DNA from: JAGNLA01 sp964639885
GTDB lineage: Bacteria; Caldisericota; Caldisericia; JAAYUI01
Reading direction: 5' to 3'
DNA: 64,000 bases
Assembly (NCBI GenBank): GCA_964639885.1
Contig: CAZXEH010000003.1
Location: 1 to 64,000, forward strand
Shown here one piece after another: positions 1 through 8,867 of the stretch. Both the position numbers and the translations under genes were made by a program. Each line of letters opens with the position of its first letter. The stretch's first letter is position 1. The notes below the pieces were generated by a model. It searched no databases. It was not told the DNA's origin and was given only the letters and a program-made list of their open reading frames with translations.

Positions 1-112
1 TACCGGCGGAGCCGCATAAACTCCCTCATCCGTCACTTCGTGACACCTTCTCCCAAAACAAAGTCTTGGGAGAAGGATAAAAAATATTTGTACCCCTCGA
101 CGGAGTCGAGGC
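1..112. repeat. Interspersed hairpin (REP-like) repeat, copy 1
   Basis: Non-coding stretch downstream of the minus-strand gene ending at 113. It holds stacked inverted repeats: GTCAC-ttc-GTGAC at 32-44, CCTTCTCCCAA (46-56) with TTGGGAGAAGG (66-76), and CCTCGAC-gga-GTCGAGG at 95-111. The block beginning 'CGGCGGAGCCG' and running through 'CTCCCTCATCCGTCAC' recurs at about 49330-49394. The last hairpin may also act as a transcript end for the gene ending at 113, but no T-run follows it directly. Confidence 0.6.
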
Positions 113-2284
113 TTATTTTATCGGAGGCTTTCTGTAGAAGGTCTGACCGGTGCTCTCGCAAAGGGTTGAGAGCCTCGAAAGAGCCATCAACATTGCCCCT
201 TGACCTTCAATATTGAACCCTCGGTCTGCGCCGTAAACCGGTGGCATAAAAGCGTCATATCCTCTCTGGATGTTTGGTGCCGGACTGGCTGAGCCGAAGA
301 CAAACCCTGTCTGACTGATCATGTAGTTCCACGAGTCCCAGGCTCCGATCACAGCGCACAGAGCGCCGCCAAGATAGTTGTTTTTCTTCTGCTGTGGAGG
401 ATCGGCTGCAATTGCGTCAACGTCGATGGCTGAGTTCGTGCTTAATGGTTTTTCATCGTCACCCTTGCGGTTGAACCACGAGCAGTAGCCGGCGATCATG
501 AGACCGTTTGCCACAGCGTCAACATCCGAGCACTCGCCGGAAAGGTCATCCAGCCAGGTTCCATTCTGCTGCTGCCTGTGGAGAACCTCGGTGACGAGTT
601 TGTCTGAAGAAAGCAGAGCCAAAATCTTCTGATCCTTTGTGAGGGCGATTGCTGAATCCATCATTCCCAACAGCCCATAAGCGGAACCTCTGATCCAGGC
701 GATAGGATTGGTGTCGGTGCCTGATTTTGCCAGTGGGTTGTAATAGTGCCTGAGCAATCCGTTCGAATCGGCAAGCACTTTCCTGTGAAGATCGAACTGG
801 GTCTTGGAGAATTTTGAGTAATCTTCGCCGTATTTTTTGGATAGAAGAGAAAACAGCGATGGAATTGAATAGGTGTTTTGGGCAAGCACGAGTTTGAGCG
901 ACAGGTTCTTGGCTGCCGGAACGCTGTCAAAAATAGCTCCGTCCTTGGTTTTTCCAAATGGACAGGTCATGACCCAATCGGCCATTTTCTTTGCTTCCTC
1001 GATGTACTTTGCCTCTCCGGTCTGGGTTGTGAGTCGTGCAAAAACGGTTCCAACGGCGCAGTCGCTGATGGCTGAAATCTTCATCTTGCCTGATAAAAAT
1101 CTGTCCGCCCATTTTTGGACATAGGCGATGCCGTCTTTGTTGCCAAGTTTGATCGATGCCTCAAGAACACCTTCCATGAAGATGGAATCACCCAGCTTGT
1201 AGCCAAGCTTTGATGAGTCGACAGTAAGGGAGGCTTTGAGCATTTTTTCAAGATTTGAGCCGTACTTCTGTTCTCTCATCAGCTGGCACTCACGCTCGAG
1301 GCCAAGGATGTATCCTTTCATCTCCTCTGGAAGCTGTTTGGCTGGCCTGTCAACGAGTGCATCCATAAGCGGTGAACCGTCGGCAGCCGGAGTTGCAAAA
1401 CCCATCAGCTGGCCAATTGTGGGGGCGATATCGACCTGATAGCAGTCCTTGTCGTATGAATAGCCCTTTTTTATGTCAGGGCCAATCATGAGGCAGTAAA
1501 CGTGCCTGCAGCCTTCGCATGCATCGCCGTGAGAAACGAAGCCGTCTTTTATGCCTGTTGTGTGTCTGCCGTGATCGGTTGCCAGAACAAGCGTTGTTTT
1601 GTCCTTGTAGAAGGGATCGGACTGGATTGTGTTCCAGACATCCCAGATGAGCGAGTCGGCGTGCTTGATGGTTTCGCAGTACTGGTCGTAGTCGCCGGCG
1701 TGTCCTGCGCTGTCAATATGCGGAAGGATTGCATAAACCAGCTTTGGTTTCTGGGTTGCGAGACGTTCTTTTAAAACCTTCACAATTTCATCATCGTTTG
1801 CGCCAAGGGCATAAAACGGTGATTCGTAGGGTCTGCCAAACCCTGGAAACAACGAATAGTTGAGATGCCAGCTGTTGCCTTTGCCTGGGAGAATCAGCGT
1901 GTCTTCAGGTTTGGCGTTAAACTGCTTCCTGTAATACTCAAACATTGTTGGTGTGTTTGGTCTTATCCTGCCGTTGTTTGGTTCGTACTGCCATGAACCG
2001 GTTATACAGGCTGCGTGGGCTGGGGCGGTGTAGGTGGTTCCGTTGTTCCAAATCTTTGTAAAAATTGTGCCGTTTGGTCGCAGGTCATTCCAGACATGAG
2101 GCATGTTCAGGGTACCTTTTGCAAAACCGTCTTCATAACGCAGACCGTCGGTATTGAGGAAAATGACGTTCTCGGTTTTGTACTGCCTAGCCTGAAAAAC
2201 AGTCTGGTCGGTTTTGACCGGATTGATCCACAATGCCGGGAGAGCGAGCACAACTGCGGCTGCTGCTGCAAATATTTTCTTCAT
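113..2284 (-). CDS. Secreted alkaline-phosphatase-superfamily phosphodiesterase/sulfatase-like protein
   Basis: A 723-residue protein with an N-terminal signal peptide (MKKIFAAAAAVVLALPALW). The first half is a metal-dependent phosphatase/phosphodiesterase domain. It shows the metal Asp in FLNTDGLR, a likely Thr nucleophile in TYTAPAHA, and the later metal ligands HIDSAGHAGDYD and ATDHGRH. The second half, about residues 350-723, looks alpha-helical, possibly alpha-hairpin-like, and I do not recognise it. The start at 2284 was chosen because GGAGGC lies just upstream and the signal peptide begins there; the upstream in-frame ATG at 2326 would add 14 residues before it. It is probably the last gene of a Fur/nrdJ/lipoprotein run. 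The exact substrate (phosphodiester, nucleotide or sulfate ester) cannot be read from sequence. Confidence 0.75.
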   Translation of the reverse strand: MKKIFAAAAAVVLALPALWINPVKTDQTVFQARQYKTENVIFLNTDGLRYEDGFAKGTLNMPHVWNDLRPNGTIFTKIWNNGTTYTAPAHAACITGSWQYEPNNGRIRPNTPTMFEYYRKQFNAKPEDTLILPGKGNSWHLNYSLFPGFGRPYESPFYALGANDDEIVKVLKERLATQKPKLVYAILPHIDSAGHAGDYDQYCETIKHADSLIWDVWNTIQSDPFYKDKTTLVLATDHGRHTTGIKDGFVSHGDACEGCRHVYCLMIGPDIKKGYSYDKDCYQVDIAPTIGQLMGFATPAADGSPLMDALVDRPAKQLPEEMKGYILGLERECQLMREQKYGSNLEKMLKASLTVDSSKLGYKLGDSIFMEGVLEASIKLGNKDGIAYVQKWADRFLSGKMKISAISDCAVGTVFARLTTQTGEAKYIEEAKKMADWVMTCPFGKTKDGAIFDSVPAAKNLSLKLVLAQNTYSIPSLFSLLSKKYGEDYSKFSKTQFDLHRKVLADSNGLLRHYYNPLAKSGTDTNPIAWIRGSAYGLLGMMDSAIALTKDQKILALLSSDKLVTEVLHRQQQNGTWLDDLSGECSDVDAVANGLMIAGYCSWFNRKGDDEKPLSTNSAIDVDAIAADPPQQKKNNYLGGALCAVIGAWDSWNYMISQTGFVFGSASPAPNIQRGYDAFMPPVYGADRGFNIEGQGAMLMALSRLSTLCESTGQTFYRKPPIK

Positions 2285-2340
2285 TTGCGCCTCCATTTGC
2301 CAATATATACGCTGGAGGCGGGGCAAAAGTCTTTGAGAGG

Positions 2341-3324
2341 CTATTTCATCTCAATTGTTGAAAGGATTTGCTGTTGCTGTTCATCGATTTCCTTGTCGAA
2401 GGTTGTGACCCTGAAAGTGTAAATCTTGCCGTGTGAGAGCGTGAAATACATAGCTCTGCCGGTTCCGTCCTCAGGGTTTGAGAGTTTTGTGTAGGTGTTG
2501 TTGCCAAGTTTTACATCTTCAATTTTTGGCTTTGTGAGCGCCGATGCGTAACGTTTTACCACATCCTCAACTTTTTCGTCGTCACGGATGTATGGGTTGA
2601 GGGTGCAATCCATGGCTTGTTCTTTCTTTGCATCGTCACCCGGGAGGAAAACAACGGAAATATCGGTCTCAGTTTTCACTTTCCAGCCGTCCGGAAGCTG
2701 GCATTTTGCAAACTTTGTGTCGTACTTGCCGCCGATGAGGAAGAAACCGCTGGTTGATGTTTCAGCCTGCGAGACATCGCCCGGCTTCCATTCACCTTTC
2801 GGTGTCAGCTTGAAGGTTTCAATGACCTTTGTGAGATCATCATAAGTGTTCTGTGCGTAGATGTGAATGTAGAAATCTTCGCCCTGGCCACAAAGCACTA
2901 CCGGTCTCTCCGAAAACATCGGGCTTTTTGGATTGAGTTTGATCAATTTTACGCCGTTGTAATCAACTTCCGTCTCAGTGAATTCAAGACCTTTGGAAAG
3001 CGTTTTGATCTCTGACAGGAAATCCTTGAAAACAGGTGGTTCCTTTTTGTAGATGCCGATTTCGACATTTTTTGTGAAGACGTTTGGATCATAAGCCTGG
3101 AAACGCTGAAGTGGCTTCAGTTGATCAGGATAATACGAGTCCCTGACCTCGCTTGTTTCGCTGGTTGCAACTCTCCAGTTGTCGGGGAGGGTGATAATGA
3201 AATACTTTGTTTTTACAACGCCGTTTTCAACCTTGATCACGTTTTTGGCTGGGACTACTTCGCCACATGAAGCAAGAATCATAACCGCCATGATTGCGAC
3301 AATTTTTTTTATGTTTAACTGCAT
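2341..3324 (-). CDS. Lipoprotein with two PsbP/DUF1795-like repeats
   Basis: A 327-residue predicted lipoprotein: hydrophobic N-terminus followed by the lipobox ILASC. The mature part seems to hold two similar halves, each starting near 'F.I.LPDNW' or 'AKCQLPDGWKV' and ending in a strand-rich segment. This resembles the PsbP/Mog1-type fold used by DUF1795-like lipoproteins (inference). The ATG at 3324 lies inside the last codons of the ribonucleotide reductase gene, so translation may be coupled to it. A longer frame begins at 3396, but those residues precede the signal peptide. The role is unknown; no catalytic motif is visible. Confidence 0.6.
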   Translation of the reverse strand: MQLNIKKIVAIMAVMILASCGEVVPAKNVIKVENGVVKTKYFIITLPDNWRVATSETSEVRDSYYPDQLKPLQRFQAYDPNVFTKNVEIGIYKKEPPVFKDFLSEIKTLSKGLEFTETEVDYNGVKLIKLNPKSPMFSERPVVLCGQGEDFYIHIYAQNTYDDLTKVIETFKLTPKGEWKPGDVSQAETSTSGFFLIGGKYDTKFAKCQLPDGWKVKTETDISVVFLPGDDAKKEQAMDCTLNPYIRDDEKVEDVVKRYASALTKPKIEDVKLGNNTYTKLSNPEDGTGRAMYFTLSHGKIYTFRVTTFDKEIDEQQQQILSTIEMK

Positions 3325-5582
3325 TTGCTGTACCCGCATGATTTGCAAACCACGCATCCTTCCACAAATTCCAGCATCGAGCCGCATTCGGGACACTGTG
3401 GGTTGAGGCCGAAGATGTTGGTTTCATCGTCATCGTCGTGTGGTTCCTCCACCGGATCGTCCGGCGTGAACATTGACGGCGAGAACTCTATTTTTGGCAT
3501 CGCCTCAAGGTGAAGCTCGATTGCCTGTGCGATTGCGTCTGGACAGGAGAAAACTGGCCCATGCTGGCTCCAGTTTGGAGCAGGACATCTGAGGCCACGA
3601 ATCTGTTTGATGATTGATTTGGTCTCGATTCCAGCCCTTAAAGCCAGCGAGATGAGTCTTGCAACTGCATCGCTCTGGGTTTCTGCGCAACCACCCGATT
3701 TGCCGATGGTGGCAAAGACTTCACAGATGCCTTGCTCGTCGTTGTTGATTGTTACATAAAGGTTGCCACAGCCGGTTTTTATCCTGTATGTCGAACCATG
3801 GGTCACTTCCGGTCTCTGGCGCGGAGCGATTGGAACCAGCTTTATTTGTGGCTCCTGCTTCTCCTTCACTTCCTTGTTCACTTCCTTGATGTTGAGAACC
3901 TGTTCACTGCGGCTGCCATCGCGGTAGATTGTTACGCCCTTGCAACCGAGCTTGTAGGCCAGCATGTAGACTTCTGCAACCTCTTCCTTTGTGGCGCTGT
4001 TGGGGAAGTTGACGGTTTTGGAAACGGCGTTGTCGGTTGCGCCCTGGAACGCTGCCTGCATCTTGACGTGCCAGATTGGTTTAATATCGTGGGCACAGAC
4101 GAAAACCCTCTTCATGTCTTCCGGGATTTCCGGCATGTGGGCGATTGTTCCGTGTGATGAAATCTTTTCCAGCATCTCGTCTGAGAAGAACCCCCTTTTT
4201 TTGAGCTCTTCTTCAAAGATGTGGTTGGTTTCGTAGAAATGCTTGCCGTCCATGACATTTCTGATGTAGCTCATGGCAAAAACCGGCTCGATCCCCGACG
4301 ATGCACCGGCGATCAGCGAGATTGTTCCGGTTGGGGCGATTGTTGTGATGGTTGCGTTGCGGACTGGCACGCCATCTTTAAAGATTGAAACTGCGAAGTT
4401 AGGGAACGGGCCGCGCTCTTTTGCCAGTTCCTGCGAAGCGATCCTGCCCTCATCCTGGATGAACTGCATGACTTTTCCGCCTAAATCCACACCTTCCTGT
4501 GAATCGTAAGGGATTCCAAGCAGGAACAGCATGTCGGCAAAACCCATCACTCCAAGGCCGATCTTTCTGTTTTCCAGACACATTTTTGTGATGTCGGGAA
4601 GCGGATATTTGTTGACTTCGATGACGTTGTCGAGGAAGTGAACTGAATCGTGAACGAGCAATCTGAGCTTGTCCCAGTCGATCTTTCCATCGGCCACAAC
4701 CTTGACAAGGTTGATTGAACCGAGGTTGCAGGCTTCATATGGGAGGAGTGGCTGTTCGCCACAAGGGTTGGTTGCTTCGATTTTTCCAATGGTTGGTGTT
4801 GGGTTGTCGCGGTTGAGCCTGTCCAGGAAAACGATTCCAGGTTCGCCGTTTTTCCACGCCATGTCAACGATCAGCTGGAAAACTTCCTTGGCATTCAACC
4901 TCTGAACTTCACCGCCACCCCTTGGATTTACCAGCGAATATTCGAGGTCGTGTTCGACAGCTTCCATGAAGGATTCGGTTATTCCAACGCTGATGTTGAA
5001 GTTGCTGATTGTCTTGTCTTCTGATTTGCACTTGATGAATTCGAGAATGTCAGGGTGGTCGACCCTGAGGATGCCCATGTTGGCTCCTCTTCTTGTTCCG
5101 CCCTGCTTGATTGCTTCGGTTGCTGCGTCAAAGACCTTGAGGAACGAGACTGGGCCTGAAGAAACTCCGCCTGTTGTCCCGACAATGTCGTTTTTGGGTC
5201 TGAGGTTTGTGAACGAGAAGCCTGTTCCACCGCCTGATTTGTGGATCATGGCTGTGTGTTTGATTGCGTCAAATATTGAGTCGATTGAATCTTTTACCGG
5301 CAACACAAAGCACGCAGATAGCTGACCAAGTTCTCTGCCTGCATTCATCAGTGTCGGTGAGTTTGGCATGAACTCCAGGTTCAGCATCATTTCCAGAAAT
5401 CTGGTATAGGTTTTCTGATATGTTTCCTGACTTGAGCCAAATTTCAGGTCACCTTCCGCGATCGCTTTGGCAACTCTCTCAAACAGTCCGGTGACTGTTT
5501 CTATGGGCTTGCCGTTTGCATCCTTTGCCACATACCTTTTCTCCAACACAACCTTTGCATTGTCTGAAATGGTTGACTCCAT
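3315..5582 (-). CDS. nrdJ: Vitamin B12-dependent ribonucleoside-diphosphate reductase (class II)
   Basis: 755 residues. It reduces ribonucleotides to deoxyribonucleotides using adenosylcobalamin, so it needs no oxygen. Class II hallmarks are NSPTLMNAG near the N-terminus, the radical-site NPCGEQPLLPYEACNLGS (Asn, Cys and Glu of the active site) and GGTGFSF. The C-terminal part has a TSCPD-type domain (TGCGNLYVTIN through GGCAETQSDA) and ends in a zinc-ribbon-like CPECG...CVVCKSCGYSKC, probably the redox-active tail. There is no ATP-cone at the N-terminus. AGGAG sits at a good distance before the ATG. It starts 24 bp after the PerR-like gene and overlaps the lipoprotein gene by 10 bp. I saw no cobalamin riboswitch upstream. 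Confidence 0.95.
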   Translation of the reverse strand: MESTISDNAKVVLEKRYVAKDANGKPIETVTGLFERVAKAIAEGDLKFGSSQETYQKTYTRFLEMMLNLEFMPNSPTLMNAGRELGQLSACFVLPVKDSIDSIFDAIKHTAMIHKSGGGTGFSFTNLRPKNDIVGTTGGVSSGPVSFLKVFDAATEAIKQGGTRRGANMGILRVDHPDILEFIKCKSEDKTISNFNISVGITESFMEAVEHDLEYSLVNPRGGGEVQRLNAKEVFQLIVDMAWKNGEPGIVFLDRLNRDNPTPTIGKIEATNPCGEQPLLPYEACNLGSINLVKVVADGKIDWDKLRLLVHDSVHFLDNVIEVNKYPLPDITKMCLENRKIGLGVMGFADMLFLLGIPYDSQEGVDLGGKVMQFIQDEGRIASQELAKERGPFPNFAVSIFKDGVPVRNATITTIAPTGTISLIAGASSGIEPVFAMSYIRNVMDGKHFYETNHIFEEELKKRGFFSDEMLEKISSHGTIAHMPEIPEDMKRVFVCAHDIKPIWHVKMQAAFQGATDNAVSKTVNFPNSATKEEVAEVYMLAYKLGCKGVTIYRDGSRSEQVLNIKEVNKEVKEKQEPQIKLVPIAPRQRPEVTHGSTYRIKTGCGNLYVTINNDEQGICEVFATIGKSGGCAETQSDAVARLISLALRAGIETKSIIKQIRGLRCPAPNWSQHGPVFSCPDAIAQAIELHLEAMPKIEFSPSMFTPDDPVEEPHDDDDETNIFGLNPQCPECGSMLEFVEGCVVCKSCGYSKCS

Positions 5583-5606
5583 CGCTGGCTCCTGAAAGTG
5601 GATTTG

Positions 5607-6032
5607 TTACATCTTGCTTGATCCGTCCGCCTTGCACTTTGGACAGATGCCGTGAATTTCGATTTCAAAACCTGAGATGGAAAAACCTGTTCTGGTTTCG
5701 ATGTTTGCAAGGTCAACAGGGTTGTTTTCTACCGGCAGGTCAATGATGGCTCCGCATTTGTCACAGACGAGGTGGGAATGCTGATCCATGCAACCGTCAA
5801 ATCGTGCGAAACCAAAACCAAAATCGAATTTTTTAACAAGATTTTCTTTGGCCAGCAAGCCCAGGTTGCGATAGATAGTGCCGAGGCTTACATTTTTGAT
5901 CTGTCTTCTTGCATGGGTGTAAACCCAGTCTGCGGTTGGATGAGTGTCAGTTGAACGGAGGATGTCCAGGATTACTCTCCTCTGCTTTGTCAATCTCAGT
6001 TTCTCGTTGAGTCCGTAATCGTTTTTATCCAT
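5607..6032 (-). CDS. Fur-family regulator, PerR-like
   Basis: 141 residues: winged-helix DNA-binding domain (RLTKQRRVILDIL...TIYRNLGLL) followed by a metal-binding dimerisation domain. Two CxxC pairs (CDKC and CPKC) would form the structural zinc site. The regulatory site reads RFDGCMDQHSH with a later Asp in GAIIDL. This matches the Asp/His/His/Asp pattern of the peroxide sensor PerR rather than the Glu of Fur, so a peroxide-sensing role is inferred. AAGGTG precedes the ATG. The gene is 24 bp upstream of nrdJ and may be co-transcribed with it, linking oxidative stress to DNA precursor supply. Confidence 0.85.
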   Translation of the reverse strand: MDKNDYGLNEKLRLTKQRRVILDILRSTDTHPTADWVYTHARRQIKNVSLGTIYRNLGLLAKENLVKKFDFGFGFARFDGCMDQHSHLVCDKCGAIIDLPVENNPVDLANIETRTGFSISGFEIEIHGICPKCKADGSSKM

Positions 6033-6119
6033 GATTCACCTTTTATTGGAGGAATCTTTATAGCCTGAAACGGTTGGAATGTAAATCAAACACACAATTA
6101 AAAATATTTCCAAACGGTA

Positions 6120-6983
6120 TCATTTTCTGCATCCCGGGAACTGGATGGTCGCCGTTTTGGTGGGCGCATCCCAGGCAACCGCTCCGCCGAGGGCTTCGGT
6201 GACAAATCTAAGGGGAACCATTATGTTGCCGTTGACGTTTGCTGGTGCAGGCTTGACTTCGATGGATTTTTCAAAGCCACTGAAAATGATCCTGGCCTTG
6301 CCAATCTCTTTTCTGAGGACAACTTTCTTTGGACCAAGCATGTAGCTTGCCTCGTTTGTGTTTGCATTCCAGCCAACCTCGGCACCAACTATTTCGCCGA
6401 GAATCCTGAACGGGATCATCATGCTACCTTTGATTATTGTTGGTGCTGTCTTGGAAACCACGTTGTGTTCAGATTCAGTCTTCACAGGCAGGCAGTTTTC
6501 CATCTTCACTTCAGAGACAAGGATGGGTTTTTCGCCGGCCACAAAATTTGCCTTGAAGGGTTTTACGGCCATGACGTACAGGTTTGCAACTCCCATCTCG
6601 CCTGACTGGTTTTGGAGCCTCAAGGAAATCTGTGCTGTCTTTCCTTCACCTGTGAAGTCGTTTGGGACAAAGAGTCTTAACTGGCATTCAACATTGCCGG
6701 AAACTGGCTCCTCCGGGCCACCTTCGCTCATGAAGCAGAATCCGCCCACACATCCTTGGGCCGCCCACACTGAATCTTTTGTGGTCTCATCGAAAACAAG
6801 AGAACCTTTTACCTGCGTTTTGTCCTGTGCGGGGATGGAGAAAGACCAGTCCACTGTTTGCCCAGGTGAAACGAGCACAAGTTCACTGTCAATGATGGTT
6901 TCATCCTGTGAGCGCATGTTCATGGGAGCCATTACCATCATAACCACAAATGCAGTCGAGATCGCAAGGAATTTTTGTATCAT
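6120..6983 (-). CDS. Secreted stalk-domain (copper amine oxidase N-terminal-like) protein
   Basis: 287 residues with a signal peptide. After a beta-rich N-terminal part of unknown type (about residues 25-165) come two stalk-domain half-repeats. Each has a 'P.I..G..M.P.R.(I/V)....GA.V.W' core (IPFRILGEIVGAEVGWN and VPLRFVTEALGGAVAWD). Despite the family name, no amine oxidase catalytic domain is present. These domains usually mediate surface attachment or protein contacts. The start overlaps the stop of the M6 protease gene by 4 bp (ATGA), so both are one operon. The proteins may act together outside the cell. Confidence 0.8.
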   Translation of the reverse strand: MIQKFLAISTAFVVMMVMAPMNMRSQDETIIDSELVLVSPGQTVDWSFSIPAQDKTQVKGSLVFDETTKDSVWAAQGCVGGFCFMSEGGPEEPVSGNVECQLRLFVPNDFTGEGKTAQISLRLQNQSGEMGVANLYVMAVKPFKANFVAGEKPILVSEVKMENCLPVKTESEHNVVSKTAPTIIKGSMMIPFRILGEIVGAEVGWNANTNEASYMLGPKKVVLRKEIGKARIIFSGFEKSIEVKPAPANVNGNIMVPLRFVTEALGGAVAWDAPTKTATIQFPGCRK

Positions 6984-8665
6984 CTGTTAGTAAATCCTAC
7001 ATACTTTGACGCTATCATCAAGTCGCCCATATCGATCTTGCCGCTTCCATCAAAATCGTAGTCTTGCCCCGGCTTTCTCTGCTTGCCTACTGCCTTGGCA
7101 ACCGCTTCAACCTCTTCAGCTGTCACTGTGCCATCGTGGTTCTTGTCCAGCACCAGCATGATGTTTACGTAGACGACTTTTATTTTGTGGTACTGGTTTT
7201 CGGACTCAAGCGTTATCACGCCGTCGCTGATGGTTTTTGGTATGTTTTCGGATGGCAGTTCGATGCCAAGGGTCATATCTTCAATTTTTCCTGGTTCAAG
7301 TGAAACAGGTTGCTCAAGTTCGCAATTCGCACCTTTGAGCGAGATTTGGAAATCGCTTCTGTTGATTGCAAGCATCTTCATCTCTGACTTGTGAAGCCTG
7401 CCGACAAATACCCTGTCGGTGTTCAAGGAGAACTGAACCTTTTCCCTTGGGGCAAAAGTTATCCTGACAGTCACCGTATCGCCCAGCTTTGAAATCACTT
7501 CGACCTTTACGGTGCCGGTGTAGTCGGGGTTGTAGGGCATGGTCGAAGGGCTGGTTTTGGCAGAGGCAACGGTTTGTCCTGACTCAATCGAATATGCAGC
7601 CTTTTCGTGCCATTGAGTCTTCCCGGGGTTGAGGATTTCCAGCAAGAAATATCCATCCTCACCGCTGTTCATTTCTTTGCCGTACCTTGGATCGTCGCTG
7701 ACTCTCGAGATTATGACGCCCTCGGAAGGGATTGCCGTCCAGAAAGCGTCAATTCCTTCACGTTTTCTGTACTCAATTCCAAGGTATTCCTTCGTTCCTG
7801 GAATCCAGACCTTCAAATAGCTCTTGCTGTCGTTGGTTGTGATCGGTTTAAGCGTGTATTCGCCGGATTCGGTCACCTCGAACGGTTTTATGAAGCCGAG
7901 TCTTTCCCTGTGGTAGCCAAGCATCCCCTGTCCGCTGTGGCGGGCGACCATGATGTCATAATATGTGACCGGATAAGTGCAGTGTGTTCCGAATGGGCCT
8001 CCGCAACCGTAATCATAGAGATCCCACAGACCCATGACATGCCCATATTCATGTGCAGAAGTCCAGGCAAGGTTGAGGTCGGTGTCGGTGTCTGTCAAAC
8101 CTTCGCAGGCGAGGAAATACCTGAACAGATGGTTCTCACCCTTGTAATTGATTTCTATTGCCGAGGCATGTGGCCAGAAAGCATCTGATCTCGGGAAGTT
8201 CTTGTAGCCTTCCTGATCGCCAGTGACAATGATACATGCCTGACTGTATGTGGTTTCCCACTCAGGGTCATAGAATTCGTAATCCTTGGGGTTTAGGCCG
8301 TTGTCCAGCGCTTTTGTGATGGCCTCCTTGATCAGCTCATAAGCCCTGATATCGAAGTTGTTCTTGGTGTCTTCGGCGTAGTAGCCGAGTGGTTTCTCAG
8401 CCTGATACCAATTAAGCCCGCCGAATTTTCCCGGGACAACCCTGACACGACCGGATGAGCATTGCCAATAAAACTCGTTGAGGCTCTGGTCTCCCTGGCC
8501 GAATAGTTGGTCTTGCACCCACGAGAAATCATGCCTGTTTGGCTGGTCTGAGAACTTCACCGATATGGCGACAAGCGGATATTCCCTGATTTCACCGGAT
8601 CTGACGAACATGATGCCTGAAAGGCACAGAACAATTGCAAGGATGGAATGAATGGCTTTTCTCAT
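6980..8665 (-). CDS. Secreted M6-family metalloprotease with C-terminal dockerin-like domain
   Basis: 561 residues with a signal peptide. The zinc-protease motif HEYGHVMGLWDLYD (HExxH plus downstream Asp) lies in an immune-inhibitor-A/M6-type catalytic domain. A beta-rich middle region follows. The C-terminus has two calcium-loop helices (DKNHDGTVTAEE and DFDGSGKIDMGD), the layout of a type I dockerin or a paired EF-hand. No cohesin was seen in the window. Upstream on the minus strand lies TTGACT (8694-8699), a 16-bp spacer and TAAAAT (8672-8677), only 6 nt before the ATG. There is no Shine-Dalgarno, so the mRNA is probably leaderless. It is first in an operon with the stalk protein. Confidence 0.85.
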   Translation of the reverse strand: MRKAIHSILAIVLCLSGIMFVRSGEIREYPLVAISVKFSDQPNRHDFSWVQDQLFGQGDQSLNEFYWQCSSGRVRVVPGKFGGLNWYQAEKPLGYYAEDTKNNFDIRAYELIKEAITKALDNGLNPKDYEFYDPEWETTYSQACIIVTGDQEGYKNFPRSDAFWPHASAIEINYKGENHLFRYFLACEGLTDTDTDLNLAWTSAHEYGHVMGLWDLYDYGCGGPFGTHCTYPVTYYDIMVARHSGQGMLGYHRERLGFIKPFEVTESGEYTLKPITTNDSKSYLKVWIPGTKEYLGIEYRKREGIDAFWTAIPSEGVIISRVSDDPRYGKEMNSGEDGYFLLEILNPGKTQWHEKAAYSIESGQTVASAKTSPSTMPYNPDYTGTVKVEVISKLGDTVTVRITFAPREKVQFSLNTDRVFVGRLHKSEMKMLAINRSDFQISLKGANCELEQPVSLEPGKIEDMTLGIELPSENIPKTISDGVITLESENQYHKIKVVYVNIMLVLDKNHDGTVTAEEVEAVAKAVGKQRKPGQDYDFDGSGKIDMGDLMIASKYVGFTNR

Positions 8666-8671
8666 GTGTTG

Positions 8672-8699
8672 ATTTTAGTTTTGATGCTGGTTAAGTCAA
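8672..8699 (-). promoter_or_regulatory. Sigma-70 promoter of the M6 protease operon (leaderless type)
   Basis: On the minus strand: TTGACT (8699-8694), 16-bp spacer, TAAAAT (8677-8672), then 6 nt to the ATG at 8665. Transcription would begin at or next to the start codon. Confidence 0.7.
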
Positions 8700-8805
8700 T
8701 GGTTTTAAAAAGATATGAACGCAAATTTTTGGGCTGTCTGTCCGATTATTAAAGGAATTGATAACCCCAATCCCAAACATTATCAAGGTGAAAAAATTGT
8801 ATGGA

Positions 8806-8849
8806 TTGACCTTGACTCATCCTTATACTGGTTAGTTGTATGCTACACT
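8806..8849 (+). promoter_or_regulatory. Candidate promoter region of the nfnAB-amrS-maf run
   Basis: TTGACC (8806) and TTGACT (8812) are possible -35 boxes, and TATACT (8824), TATGCT (8839) and TACACT (8844) are possible -10 boxes. No pair has ideal spacing, so the exact promoter is not resolved. Confidence 0.3.
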
Positions 8850-8867
8850 ACCTAGGGGGTGCTGGAA

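Noticed and set aside
5583..5606. Cobalamin riboswitch ahead of the B12-dependent reductase
   Set aside because: Only 24 bp separate it from the upstream gene and no B12-box is visible there or before the PerR-like gene.
6120..6983. Copper amine oxidase
   Set aside because: Only the stalk-type N-terminal domain is present; the catalytic domain and topaquinone site are absent, here and in the other four such proteins.
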